DNA from: Streptomyces sp. CA-278952
GTDB taxonomy: Bacteria > Actinomycetota > Actinomycetes > Streptomycetales > Streptomycetaceae
Length of the DNA: 64,000 nt
Reading direction: 5' to 3'
Assembly: GCF_028747205.1 (NCBI RefSeq)
Contig: NZ_CP112880.1
Location: forward strand, 124,001 to 188,000
Part shown: positions 44,101 to 49,560 of the stretch, piece after piece
Numbering within the stretch: the stretch's first letter is position 1
Layout of the letters: every line of letters begins with the position of its first letter
The notes under the pieces: generated by a model
The model's input: the letters and a program-made list of their open reading frames with translations, nothing else
The model's database searches: none
What the model was told of the DNA's origin: nothing
Program-made: the position numbers and the translations under genes

Positions 44101-44893
44101 CACCCCTGCCGCGGCCGGCCCCGCCGTCACCACCGGTCACGCGGCGACCGTCGTGTCCGTCGTCAGGACCGTGCACGCGGCTCTCGACGCGACGGGGCAG
44201 CGACTGGGCTCTCTCACCGTCGCGTTCGTGGGGCTCGGCTCGATCGGCTCCTCCTCGCTGGAGTTGCTGCTCACCCGGGCCCAGCAGCCGCCCGCCCGGC
44301 TGCTGCTCTGTGACGTGCCGGGCAGCGGGCCACGGCTGAAGGAGCTGGCCGAGAACCTCCTGGAACGCCGTCTCGTCGAGATCGTCGAGGTGGTCGAGTC
44401 GGATCACGGCCTGCCCGACGCGGTGTACGACGCCCGCCTGATCGTCGCGGCGGTCAGCGGGGGCGGCACACTGCTGGACATCGACCGTCTGGCACCGGGT
44501 ACGACGGTGGTCGACGACTCGTTCCCGCACTGCTTCGACACGTCCCGTGCCATCGGCCGGATGGAACGGGAGAAGGACGTCCTGGTCGTGGGCGGCGGGC
44601 TGCTGAGCGCCGGCCCCGCGGAACGGCGGGTGGCCGAGGGCCTCCCGGCCGCCGCGGTGGCCGGATACCTCGCGCAGCCGATGGTGCCCGACACCATCGC
44701 GTCCTGCCGACTGGAGTCCCTGCTCCACGCCTCGGGTGCCGGGGTGCCGCTCGTCCACGGTCCGGTCGACGCGGCCACCGCACTGGCCTACTGGGAAGCG
44801 GCGGAGGCGACCGGCATCCACGCCGCGCCCCTTCACCTGCTCACCCGCACCGTCGCCCCGGACATGTTCACGCGACGCCCGTGGAGATCATGA
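32183..44893 (+). CDS. FAAL-PKS-NRPS megasynthase with terminal acyl-ACP-reductase-like domain, 4236 aa
   Basis: Single-protein lipopeptide-type assembly line. ATG 32183 is chosen because GGAG lies seven bases upstream; ATG 32150 adds 11 residues and lacks a site. Domains with rough residues: fatty-acyl-AMP ligase 1-535; ACP1, Ser598; KS 693-1120 with Cys874, His1009 and His1048; AT 1234-1520, Ser1327 and AFHS at 1430, suggesting malonyl-CoA; KR 1835-2020 with Ser1971, Tyr1984, Asn1988; ACP2, Ser2162; C1, HHAAGDG at 2376; A 2695-3225, all core motifs intact; PCP, Ser3281; C2, HHIIGDG at 3516; then 3858-4236, a Rossmann domain resembling cyanobacterial AAR. No DH, ER, TE or MbtH. Predicted product: a beta-hydroxyacyl amino acid released by reduction. 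One TTA codon (37397) predicts bldA dependence. Confidence 0.93.
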   Translation: MTLLDVLLDAVREAPGQVVVHVRGDGGELTVSLRELLDDSLRVAGGFREAGIAPGTCVPLLADRSEDFQPMFWGAVAAGLVPVPLAPDARRVLPVWEHLGRPPVVVDASTASLSGELPDTVRTLPLDVLRQGPALRETATAERDDVAFVQFSSGSTGAPKGVEVTHGAVLANLEQIRVASALGPDDVVVSWMPYFHDMGLIGTHLAPLAARARQVKIGPLSFAKRPRLWFEVAARHRATVLSAANFALALAVRRVPEEVLARLDLSAVRLILVGAEPIAPAVWRAFADRTRPSGLDPAAAQPVYGLAEATLAVTFPPPGEVAEPLVLDRASLSRGVAVDAEPGEGAVALMDVGLPVAGCAVRIVDDAGTVLGERRTGHILVSGPQLARGYHGLPDVSAEVFGGGWLRTGDLGFLRNGRLCVTGRHKDVLFLNGRTFHATDMEEVAAATPGLPPGAPAVVGSTDPVTGAERVVVFVPWARPAPEAAEVLERVAARVREALLHDDVRVLALPPGAFPRTTSGKLQRRRLRERFEEGVFGTGDGGGVSSGLPRPAAEPRAKAPRARAETVEVVRQAWARVLGRPAASIGAHEPFGSLGGTSLKAMEVLVALEDAFGVTLPPAVIRDHGTVDALAGHLLTVAPAPAPSAADDADTADTADTADTADTAESATQRAGGTSAGPDPALPFPTDAAATAAAVIGMACRFPGADTPEAFWDLLVDGHDAVAPVPRGRWDDGQEDPPRDRPTTSAAPAAPAAPTAPRKRWAALLEDPAGFDAGYFGIGEDEARALDPQARLFLELAHEALERAGYAGPRRRGRRIGVFAAVGDSGYREILERAAAGGSPLPAALTGNLPALVAARVSQSLDLDGPALAVDTACSSGLVALHLARRSLLDGECDLAVVGGVNLHLTSTPHRLLEEAGALSPTGRSRAFSADADGFVPGEGGAALVLTRLDAARLADDQVLAVVRGTAVNNDGRSMSLMAPNPLRQREVITRAYEAAGVDPASVTYVEAHGTGTAVGDPIELRSLAHAFPERTDGETRLVGSVKSNIGHLLNAAALPALVKVVLALGHRRLPPSLHHAPASPGLAPAGFSVVTEARDWTSSAGPLVAGINAFGFGGTNAHAVLEQAPPPPSPGSPLSGVAREVAVDGPHLLTLSARGPGALRDAVTRLAAHLESRPRLREGDVCRTASTSRDEGPHRLAVVADGDLRERLAAIAAGATGEAGGQVGSLVRSRPRVVFLFPGQGSRSPGQDRALYRTARVFRETFDEASALLGPVCGRSLLEWALDPEVDPTAQAATEKAQPLLVASGVALARQLRAWGVEPDAVAGHSVGEITAACVSGMLTLREAVRFAAERGRLMGAFTEPGAMIAVRGGEEAVAAAVAESDGALAVAAYNGPGLQVLSGGVRAVERAAAGLEALGVPTRRLRVSRAFHSPLMRPVADRIADAARVLTPQVPSVPLMSTVTAEWQPVLGPAYLRDHAERPVLFGAAVERLAREGYDTFVEVGHGATLSGAVRAATEVYADDARAAHAGGPGASGASGTTDAPGALGGTTTVLCALPGRSDGRTDTERLADDSHGGRGALLGTIGRLWSHGVPLDRTALDAEHQGIALPTYPFQRRRYWADPPTSPLLHRVLWEETAPPGQAAAAVRSVLLTGHDSAYVAGLASQLSAEGVRMHETGDGPPDAVVLVAGPAPVQDTADALGRAQDAALAAFGEALARFDEAGADRLLVLTEDVHATGALRERPRPAHAVLGGLLLALPQETPGASATALDLCSLDTPSQRLTAVLAELAELKSAGGSTPGGAVTVAWRAGRRLTRRCAPLPSGAAAPAGVTRPPLPSDGTYLITGGGGGIGAALARDLAGRGRPTLVLAGRSSRPPLGLAEELRSLGATVHYRVADVSVEQDVDALLAGLPHLDGLFHAAGTVRPGTLRDRRAEETAKALAAKVRGSLLLSLALRRHGLDPAVRVAFSSVSAVLPGLAGALGDYAGANAFLDAFAASERHAGRPWQSVNLAALAGTGMAAALGTGTGGGSATVPSAGGRPVALRPALAALRTACGVDAAQLLLAHLPPSPGPAVRADPATSAAATGTGPSTESTTGSGAEPPTAGRAPNTRVNSGTRAGTGPRTATGSSTAALLRRLLASALRLPAAGVPDDEPFLALGLDSLAAVDLVRQLERELGRPLPATLFFEYRTVAELAAHLDTTPSPEPPTDASRSFSPSPTPAPVPDGDTFPLTPVQLALHTSSRLHPDVPAHGYVRQTVRGPLDTLLLGRALAALADRHTMLRIRIENTGSTGSTGSTDVRVGGRIGDGIGSATPRQYVAPPAALSAWYEVRELTGRIEELETALCNRPFDLSAEPPVRALLARESPELSHLVLVIHHAAGDGYSLNVLAGELWSLYTALADGRAPTLPALGTDFARYAAATADGRSSTDGMGALTADRLYWSGRLASWGEPLRLPYDGDPFALPAAPMATHQSALDPVPTTALEQRAAAHGVSLFQLLLAVHVRCLARWSGQREIAVNVARARRDDRMTGLDRLVGPLADTLPLLCVTDPDESVGALAERLAGIWLESEQHASLTGLDLARLLPADPSGAGPRTVSPAGFSFSRFPAALDGRCPVSVRPTAAGTATAATRLSLLCWQDEAILRFSWNFPVRLFDPATVARLDRDFHDELAALVEPRPGLPAVTEPTPVHGTGTGTGTGSATLVRRLVERFRAAPDAVAVDTGAATLTYAELDRASHALAASLLAGGVTPGSLVGLLTEPGADTVVSVVAALRAGAGWVPLDAGHPTARLTDQLTRSGARTVLCHAATRAVGEALGDVALVHVDAAAAPYRGAADPGPAAGRARFAGPHLSPDELPAPDGPVDADGIAYVIFTSGSTGRPKAVPITHRSMENYLDWAIGTFGYDEHDRLAQTASPCFDASVRQLLAPLLVGATVVTVAWDLLRDPDRLLNHVVRSRITVWSSVPTLWEQLLSASEERVRNGAPPPDLSALRWIHVGGEALSPAHVRRWFDLFGDGQHIANLYGPTEATINTTCHIIRARPGDQVRRLPIGRPVTGTEVAVVGPDGEPVRPGEAGELLIAGVGLTPGYLGEPALTGAAFTVRRGRRWYRSGDRVRWTEDGVLEFLGRLDDQVKIRGNRVEPGEIEAVLQTHPDVTHAVVLAEDGRLTAFVTPGPGPAGADAVALRLHLAESLPAYMLPSRITRVGRMPLTSTGKIDRRKLPALQEATEPPGADTDTGIGARPGDARTPPRTPTEVRLAAIWTALLQAEDVSREDDFFVLGGDSLLVLEVFARLEKQGGPLPRPTVIYRNRTLAALASAVDAAAGTAVAPGVNAAADTAIGLAVDTAAAGVGTAPADTTVKAARTAADPSVPERHARGDRPGAPDPGVAPPPFPLTPTQRGFLLAEALAPGTTSAWLTQLRLNGRLDTARFQSAVDTLVGRHPMLRTVFPAGARPAVQQELPSSLRLPVDFEVLTGPDQVEERVTAERARRFEPWAWPLLRLRVLTVAPDEHVLVAHAHHIIGDGYSAALLVRELTAVYDALSSGEEPASVPPRSTFRDHALQLAARTDAAPATTSGTTAGRDAIPPAAPLRPGVPTGEDRWERLSAPYLPPLLAAGTTTTGTPPGNAPGPLFHTCGFTVDAGRAEALRGLAARTGSTLHAPVLTAYYRALVSVTGQADLVLGMAVSGRDHSVPDAHRVFGPFATAVPLRPAGPASGRSDSAGFEDDLRRVATEAAEARTYEGPVPPLSNGLPMASQFFFTYLDFSALGPESGRTLTVAREGGDSVFTPPPAGTDVFLAAGPDGGRLRITVRAAATAFTPEALAAFTDSVREGLAHAAASTVRDAGRLDTPGGPGRDARMDAALIGYLPSPADLARLAGLPEAALPRERLRTLLFPDGLPRLLETLRTPLGRSGFVCVPLFADELAPGEGLLGHTTRGVELASSLGARAVSLAGMIPSLTGYGFDVLRAVGTTGAVTPAAAGPAVTTGHAATVVSVVRTVHAALDATGQRLGSLTVAFVGLGSIGSSSLELLLTRAQQPPARLLLCDVPGSGPRLKELAENLLERRLVEIVEVVESDHGLPDAVYDARLIVAAVSGGGTLLDIDRLAPGTTVVDDSFPHCFDTSRAIGRMEREKDVLVVGGGLLSAGPAERRVAEGLPAAAVAGYLAQPMVPDTIASCRLESLLHASGAGVPLVHGPVDAATALAYWEAAEATGIHAAPLHLLTRTVAPDMFTRRPWRS
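34127..34171. repeat. Five 9-bp tandem repeats in the ACP1-KS linker
   Basis: GCTGACACC repeated five times, in frame, encoding A-D-T units in the linker between the first ACP and the KS. The length probably varies between strains. Confidence 0.85.
39044..39070. repeat. Three 9-bp tandem repeats inside the first condensation domain
   Basis: ACCGGAAGC repeated three times, in frame (T-G-S units), forming a loop insertion within the N-terminal half of C1. Confidence 0.85.
40250..40273. repeat. Four 6-bp tandem repeats in the C1-A linker
   Basis: GGCACC repeated four times, in frame (G-T units), in the linker between the first condensation domain and the adenylation domain. Confidence 0.8.
43754..44890 (+). 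other. Acyl-ACP-reductase (AAR)-like release domain of the megasynthase
   Basis: The C-terminal 379 residues match neither thioesterase nor the usual SDR-type thioester reductase. They follow the order of stand-alone cyanobacterial acyl-ACP reductase: an N-terminal segment IGYLPSPADLARL, SLAGMIPSLTGYGF in place of LGGFTSI, TTGH (T3983-G3985) in place of TTGN, the Rossmann signature GLGSIG at 4017-4022, DDSFPHCF in place of DGGYPKN, and IASCRLESLLHASG aligned with FACFAEAMLLEFEG. The last segment carries the AAR catalytic Cys, here Cys4175. The predicted chemistry is transfer of the acyl chain from PCP to Cys4175, then hydride reduction to an aldehyde. This is my alignment by eye; identity is low. 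Confidence 0.6.
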
Positions 44894-45014
44894 CCCCTTC
44901 CCGAGCCGGGTGTCGGACGCGGGGGCGTCGCGGGCCGTCGGACGCGTTGTCAGTGGTCGGGATTAAGTTCGTTCATGTCCCGCCGCGACGGTGTGGACGT
45001 CCCCTTTCGTATGC

Positions 45015-45533
45015 ATGGGAGTTGGCGCGTTGTCGGTCTGGGAGAAGTCGAGTACGGCGCGGGTGATGCCGCCCGCGCGTCCGCGGAAGCTGGCCAAGGT
45101 GCCCTTCGTCGAACTGGCCGACGGGCGGTTGCAGGGAGTCGTCTCCAGCGGATCGGACATCGGTCGGGTGTACGTGTCGTCCGTGGCGGCCCGGACGTAC
45201 GCGTTCGCCTGCAGCACCAACAACAACCGGCCCTGCGGCGGCGCGCGCGGCATGTTCTGCAAGCACATCCAGGCGCTCGTCGGCGAGGCGGTGCTCCAGT
45301 ACGGTGCGGAGCGCGTCGCCCGCTACCTCGCGGTGGAGACCCCGGACGGGGAGCCCGACGCGCGGTCCCTCACCGCCGCCATGACCGCGGCGCGGCCGGT
45401 GCAGGGCGACTCCTCGGCGGCCGCGCAGGTGTTCAGCCGGTTCCTGCGGCAGCTGACCTATCTCGAACTGGACGCGGTCACCACGCCGTTGCCCGAGATG
45501 CAGTGGTTCCCGCCGACGCGGGCGGTGGCCTGA
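45015..45533 (+). CDS. SWIM zinc-finger-like protein, 172 aa
   Basis: First gene of a five-gene island. The metal-binding core is Cys66-x7-Cys74-x7-Cys82-Lys-His84, a SWIM-type C...C...C-x-H arrangement (CSTNNNRPCGG then MFCKHIQALVGEA). SWIM domains bind DNA or proteins. The surrounding sequence (KVPFVELADGRLQGVV before, LQYGAERVARYLA after) is typical of the streptomycete family found next to MoxR/vWA genes. The start is uncertain: ATG 45015 is preferred over GTG 44991; neither has a strong ribosome-binding site. The stop shares a base with the next start (TGATG). Confidence 0.8.
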   Translation: MGVGALSVWEKSSTARVMPPARPRKLAKVPFVELADGRLQGVVSSGSDIGRVYVSSVAARTYAFACSTNNNRPCGGARGMFCKHIQALVGEAVLQYGAERVARYLAVETPDGEPDARSLTAAMTAARPVQGDSSAAAQVFSRFLRQLTYLELDAVTTPLPEMQWFPPTRAVA

Positions 45534-46936
45534 TGCGCGGCGACCTGTTGTCCGATCCGGTCGAGGGGCTCGACGAGGCGCTCGCCGTCGTGGACGCCTT
45601 CGACGAGGCGCTGGTGGCCGGTCTGCTGCGGCCGGGCCCCGCCCAGGCCGCGGCGGTTGCCGGGCTCGCCGACGCCGTCGCCGGGACCCCGCTGGCCGCG
45701 CGGGTCGCGGAGGCGGCCGGCCGGGCAACGGCCGGCGCCGCCGGTGAGGATCACTTCGTGGCGCTCGCCGCCGCCCGCTGCGCGCTGCTCGGCTCCGTGC
45801 ACGACGCCCTGACGCAGCGGATCGGCGAGGCCGTCGGCCGGCCCACCGCCGAGGACGAGGCGGAGGGGTCCGGGCCGGCGTCCGCCGTGGCTGCCCCGGG
45901 GACGAACCTCCTCGCGGCGGCCCGTAGTTGGCTGTGCGACCTCGCGCGCGGCGGCTGGCGGGGCATCGACCACGAGCTGGTCGCCGGGGCCGCGCCGGTG
46001 GTCTCCGCGATGCTGCCCGATCCGGGCCTGCGTCGTCGGGCGACGCTGCTCGACGGGTTCGCCGCCGAGCTCGCGGCGTCCTGCCCTGGGGCGACCCTGG
46101 AGCGCGTACCGGTGCGCCGCTGGGCCGACCTGTGGTCACGCGCCCTGCTGTTGACGGTGCCCGGCTCCGCCGGGGATCGCACCGTCACGCCGGTGACCGG
46201 TCGCCTGTTGCCGCTCGGCGTCGATGTGCAGGAGCACGCGACGGCCGTACAGGCCCAGGTCCACGCCGTGTTCGAGCCGGCGGACGGAGGCGCGCCCCGT
46301 CTGGTGCGCGCCGGTGTTTCGGCGCCCAAGCCCGACACGGTCGTCGGGGCGGGTCTGTGGCAGCTGCTGCGTCCCCGCATGTCCTTGCTCGGCGCCGTGA
46401 GCGAGGGCCGCTCGATGGAGCTGGACGCCATGCCGGTGACCGCCGAGGGGGATCTGCTCTGGGACGACGGGCGCGCCCGCCCGGGTGAGCCCGCCGACGC
46501 CTTCGCCACCGCGCGCGTGATGCTGTCCACCGCCATCGCCACTCGCGTCGCACCGCTGGACCGGCATCCTGTCCGGATCGCCGTGCCGGTGCTGCTGGAG
46601 GGGTACACCGCCCGGAGCGAGGAGGACCGGCTCGTGTTCGATCTGGCGGGACGGCTTCTGGCCGTGGACACCGACCGGGCGCCCGCCGCCGGTCCGCTGA
46701 CACACGAGGCGGTCGCGGCCTCCCACTCCTGCGTGGGGCTGCTGCGCTGGGATGCCGGGGAGTTCCTGCTCCAGCCGCTCGCGGTCGAGGCGACCGTGCG
46801 GAAGAAGGCCGTCGCCGCCCACGCCGGGGCGTGGGCGGGCGGTACCACCGACAAGGCCGGTGTCCGGGCGGAGAAGGCCGCCACCGACGCCGTCGCCGTG
46901 CTGCGCGAGCGCGCCGGAAGGCTGTTGCGGAAATGA
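45533..46936 (+). CDS. Uncharacterised protein of the SWIM/vWA/MoxR island, 467 aa
   Basis: No domain recognised. The ATG at 45533 overlaps the SWIM gene stop by one base, and the stop overlaps the vWA gene start by four (ATGA), so it is firmly embedded in the operon. The protein is soluble and Ala/Leu-rich, helical in its first 170 residues, with a beta-rich middle (RTVTPVTGRLLPLGVDVQEHA, DRHPVRIAVPVLLEGY) and a conserved-looking C-terminal LLRWDAGEFLLQPLAVEATVRKK. No catalytic motif, signal peptide or membrane helix. Homologues occur in the same position in other Streptomyces islands of this kind, from memory. Confidence 0.8.
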   Translation: MRGDLLSDPVEGLDEALAVVDAFDEALVAGLLRPGPAQAAAVAGLADAVAGTPLAARVAEAAGRATAGAAGEDHFVALAAARCALLGSVHDALTQRIGEAVGRPTAEDEAEGSGPASAVAAPGTNLLAAARSWLCDLARGGWRGIDHELVAGAAPVVSAMLPDPGLRRRATLLDGFAAELAASCPGATLERVPVRRWADLWSRALLLTVPGSAGDRTVTPVTGRLLPLGVDVQEHATAVQAQVHAVFEPADGGAPRLVRAGVSAPKPDTVVGAGLWQLLRPRMSLLGAVSEGRSMELDAMPVTAEGDLLWDDGRARPGEPADAFATARVMLSTAIATRVAPLDRHPVRIAVPVLLEGYTARSEEDRLVFDLAGRLLAVDTDRAPAAGPLTHEAVAASHSCVGLLRWDAGEFLLQPLAVEATVRKKAVAAHAGAWAGGTTDKAGVRAEKAATDAVAVLRERAGRLLRK

Positions 46937-48309
46937 CCGAGGACCTCACCGGGCAGCCGCCCGGCCCGTCCCCCGCCGGTCCCGACCCGTACGACAACCG
47001 CCGCCAGGTGCTGTACTGGCGGCTCCTGGCCCGCCTTTTCGACGGGGAGGAGCAGCCCGCGCTGGAGTCGGCGAGCCTGGGGGTGGTCGAGGACATCGGG
47101 CTGCCGTCCGCGCTGCTGGACCCCGGGACGTCGCTCGACTCCGTCGTGCAGCGCCATCCGGAGCTGGCCGCCGAATTCGACGGCCTGATGACACCGGACG
47201 ACGACGCGGCCGGCGACGGCGACCGGGCGGCGGAGGTACGGCGTGCCGCACTGGTTTCGAAGGTGCTGCTCAATGTCTTCGCGACCGGTTCGAGCACGGT
47301 GACCGCCGAGCAGCTGGCACGCTGGCAGTCCGACGCGGGCTGGCTGGAGCGTGCGCTGGGCGGCCCGCCCGGCGGGCTTCGCGGCGGGCGGGCGGCGGGC
47401 GCGGGCCTGGACGCCGGCGGCCTCGGGCCCGAGCTGGCGGCGATCGAGGCGGATCTCGTGGGCCGTATGCGGCTGCGGGAGGTGCTGGCCGACCCGGCGC
47501 TGGCCGCGCGGCTGACGCCCAGCATGTCGCTGATCGAGCAGCTGCTGCGCGACAAGGGCAATCTGTCGGGGGTGGCCCTCGCCAACGCCAAGTCGCTCAT
47601 CCGCCGTTACGTCGACGAGGTGGCCGAGGTGCTGCGTACGCAGGTGGAGAAGGCATCCGTCGGCGAGCTGGACCGTTCGGTGCCGCCCAAGCGCGTCTTC
47701 CGCAATCTCGACCTGGACCGCACGATCTGGAAGAACCTCACCAACTGGAGCCCGGAGGAGGAGCGGCTCTACGTCGATCGCCTCTACTACCGGCACACCG
47801 TCCGCAGGACGACGCCGCAGCGGCTGATCGTCGTGGTGGACCAGTCCGGCTCCATGGTCGACTCGATGGTGAACTGCACCGTCCTCGCCTCCATCTTCGC
47901 CGGGCTGCCAAAGGTGGACGTCCACCTCATCGCCTACGACACCCGCTCGATCGACCTCACGCCGTGGGTGCACGACCCGTTCGACGTACTGCTGCGCACG
48001 AATCTCGGCGGTGGTAATGACGGCCCCGTCGCGATGGCGATGGCCCGCCCGAAGATAGCCGAGCCGAAGAACACCGTCATGGTCTGGATCTCGGACTTCT
48101 ACGAGTTCGACCGCTCCCAGCCGCTGTTCGAAGGCATCGAGGCCGTTCACCGTTCCGGGGTGAAGTTCATCCCCGTCGGCTCGGTGACCAGCTCCGGACG
48201 GCAGGAGGTCAATCCCTGGTTCCGGGAGCGGTTCAAGGCCCTGGGCACGCCCGTGGTCTCCGGGCATGTGAACAAGCTCGTGCACGAGCTGAAGACGTTC
48301 CTGACATGA
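46933..48309 (+). CDS. vWA-domain (CoxE-like) protein, 458 aa
   Basis: Von Willebrand factor A protein that partners a MoxR ATPase. An N-terminal helical region (about 1-290) contains a Gly/Ala-rich loop (LGGPPGGLRGGRAAG). The vWA domain begins at about 295. The MIDAS metal site is D303-Q-S305-G-S307 in VVVDQSGSMVDS, followed by the GLPKVDVHLIAYDT strand, the TNLGGGNDG loop (MIDAS Thr) and MVWISDFYEF (MIDAS Asp). A functional metal site is therefore predicted. The ATG overlaps the previous stop by four bases. A 120-base gap separates it from the MoxR gene. Confidence 0.9.
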   Translation: MTEDLTGQPPGPSPAGPDPYDNRRQVLYWRLLARLFDGEEQPALESASLGVVEDIGLPSALLDPGTSLDSVVQRHPELAAEFDGLMTPDDDAAGDGDRAAEVRRAALVSKVLLNVFATGSSTVTAEQLARWQSDAGWLERALGGPPGGLRGGRAAGAGLDAGGLGPELAAIEADLVGRMRLREVLADPALAARLTPSMSLIEQLLRDKGNLSGVALANAKSLIRRYVDEVAEVLRTQVEKASVGELDRSVPPKRVFRNLDLDRTIWKNLTNWSPEEERLYVDRLYYRHTVRRTTPQRLIVVVDQSGSMVDSMVNCTVLASIFAGLPKVDVHLIAYDTRSIDLTPWVHDPFDVLLRTNLGGGNDGPVAMAMARPKIAEPKNTVMVWISDFYEFDRSQPLFEGIEAVHRSGVKFIPVGSVTSSGRQEVNPWFRERFKALGTPVVSGHVNKLVHELKTFLT

Positions 48310-48354
48310 GGCTGAGGCCCAGCGGGGCGGGGCAGCCCTTCCGCCCGCCGCACG

Positions 48355-48411
48355 CCTCTTCTCCTCACCCCTTTCCTCCTCACCCCTTTTCTCCTTCCCG
48401 CTTTCCCGCCT
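48355..48411 (+). repeat. Pyrimidine-only tract with a 15-bp tandem duplication before the MoxR gene
   Basis: About 57 bases almost wholly C and T (only two A and two G) on the coding strand. It contains two tandem 15-base copies beginning CCTCACCCCTTT (48363 and 48378). It lies between the vWA stop and the AAAGG ribosome-binding site of the MoxR gene. It may be an unstructured leader, a Rho-sensitive stretch, or a slippage-prone spacer. Confidence 0.6.
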
Positions 48412-48429
48412 GTTCAGAAAGGCCTTCTG

Positions 48430-49560
48430 ATGTCCGACGTGTTGCGCGCCCCCGCCGAGACCAAGTACGCGGAGGAGCTCGACTGGCTGGAGTCGATCGA
48501 CGACGGTCCCAAGCCGTTCTCCTGGCGGCTGTCCCCGAAGATGGTCCGGCTGTTCATCCTGGGGTCCGAGCGCGCCGACGGCCTGGACCGGGAGATCTCA
48601 CCGAAGTGGTTCGGCGACCGGAGCTTCGTCGAGCGCTCGATCGTCACTCTCGCCTCGGACCGCGGCCTGCTGCTGATAGGTGACCCCGGCACCGGCAAGA
48701 GCTGGCTGGCGGAGCTGCTGTCCGCCGCGATCTCCCGCAACTCCACGTTGGTGGTGCAGGGTACGGCCGGCACGACCGAGGACCACATCAAGTACTCGTG
48801 GAACGTGTCCATGGTCATCGCCAAGGGGCAGTCACGTGAGTCGATGATCCCGTCGCCGATCATGACCGCGATGGAGACGGGCGCCATCGGCCGCTTCGAG
48901 GAACTGACCCGTTCCACCAGCGACGTACAGGACGCGCTGATCTCGATTCTCTCGGAGAAGTACATCTCCGTTCCCGAGCTGCAGAGCGACGGAGGGGACG
49001 CGGGCGACAACATCGTCTTCGCCAAGCCGGGCTTCTCGATCATCGCGACCGCCAACAGCCGCGACCGGGGCGTCAACGATCTGTCGTCCGCGTTGAAGCG
49101 CCGCTTCAACTTCGTCCGCGTTCCGGTCGTGACGAACAGGAAGAGCGAGGCGGAGATCGTCCGCTTCCGCACGGAGGAGCTGCTGCGCCGCCACGCGATC
49201 GACCTGGACGTGCCGCCGACGCTGCTCGACATCCTTCTCCAGAGCTTCGCCGATCTGCGGGCCTCGGCCGCCGCCGCGGGCAGCGACGACGAGAAACTGG
49301 AGTCCGCGCTGTCGACGGCGGAGCAGATCGGCGTGCTGGAGGACGCCGTCCTGCACAGCAATTTCTTCGGCGAGAGCACGCTGACCGCCCGGACCCTCGC
49401 CTCCTCGCTGGTCGGCTCGCTCGCCCGGCGGGACCCCGAGGACCTGGCCATCTTCAACAAGTATCTGCACGGCGTCGTCGAACCGCGCAGCAAGGAGGAG
49501 GGCGGCTCGTGGCCCGAGTTCCTGGACGGCGGCCGTGACACGATCGCCACGCTGTCATGA
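48430..49560 (+). CDS. MoxR-type AAA+ ATPase, 376 aa
   Basis: AAA+ chaperone-like ATPase of the MoxR/RavA group. Walker A is GDPGTGKS at 84-91. The helix-2 insert region (GTTEDHIKYSWN) is followed by Walker B-like AIGRFEELTRS, where Glu replaces the first acidic residue as in MoxR proteins. Sensor 1 is SIIATANSRDRG and the arginine finger is in LSSALKRRFNFV. These proteins act with vWA partners to remodel or activate target complexes; the vWA protein is encoded just upstream. The stop overlaps the DUF5682 start by four bases. Client unknown. Confidence 0.92.
   Translation: MSDVLRAPAETKYAEELDWLESIDDGPKPFSWRLSPKMVRLFILGSERADGLDREISPKWFGDRSFVERSIVTLASDRGLLLIGDPGTGKSWLAELLSAAISRNSTLVVQGTAGTTEDHIKYSWNVSMVIAKGQSRESMIPSPIMTAMETGAIGRFEELTRSTSDVQDALISILSEKYISVPELQSDGGDAGDNIVFAKPGFSIIATANSRDRGVNDLSSALKRRFNFVRVPVVTNRKSEAEIVRFRTEELLRRHAIDLDVPPTLLDILLQSFADLRASAAAAGSDDEKLESALSTAEQIGVLEDAVLHSNFFGESTLTARTLASSLVGSLARRDPEDLAIFNKYLHGVVEPRSKEEGGSWPEFLDGGRDTIATLS

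Noticed and set aside
41747..44836. Second long antisense frame (1029 codons) opposite the A-PCP-C-reductase region
   Set aside because: Same shadow effect; its composition is non-protein-like and it lies wholly within a well-supported gene.
43754..44890. Conventional thioesterase or SDR-type thioester reductase at the megasynthase end
   Set aside because: No G-x-S-x-G thioesterase motif and no T-G-x-x-G-x-x-G with Y-x-x-x-K of SDR reductases. The Rossmann signature is internal (GLGSIG) and a Cys is placed as in AAR.
45751..48285. 844-codon minus-strand frame opposite the vWA operon
   Set aside because: Antisense shadow; the plus-strand genes have MIDAS and overlap structure that explain the sequence.
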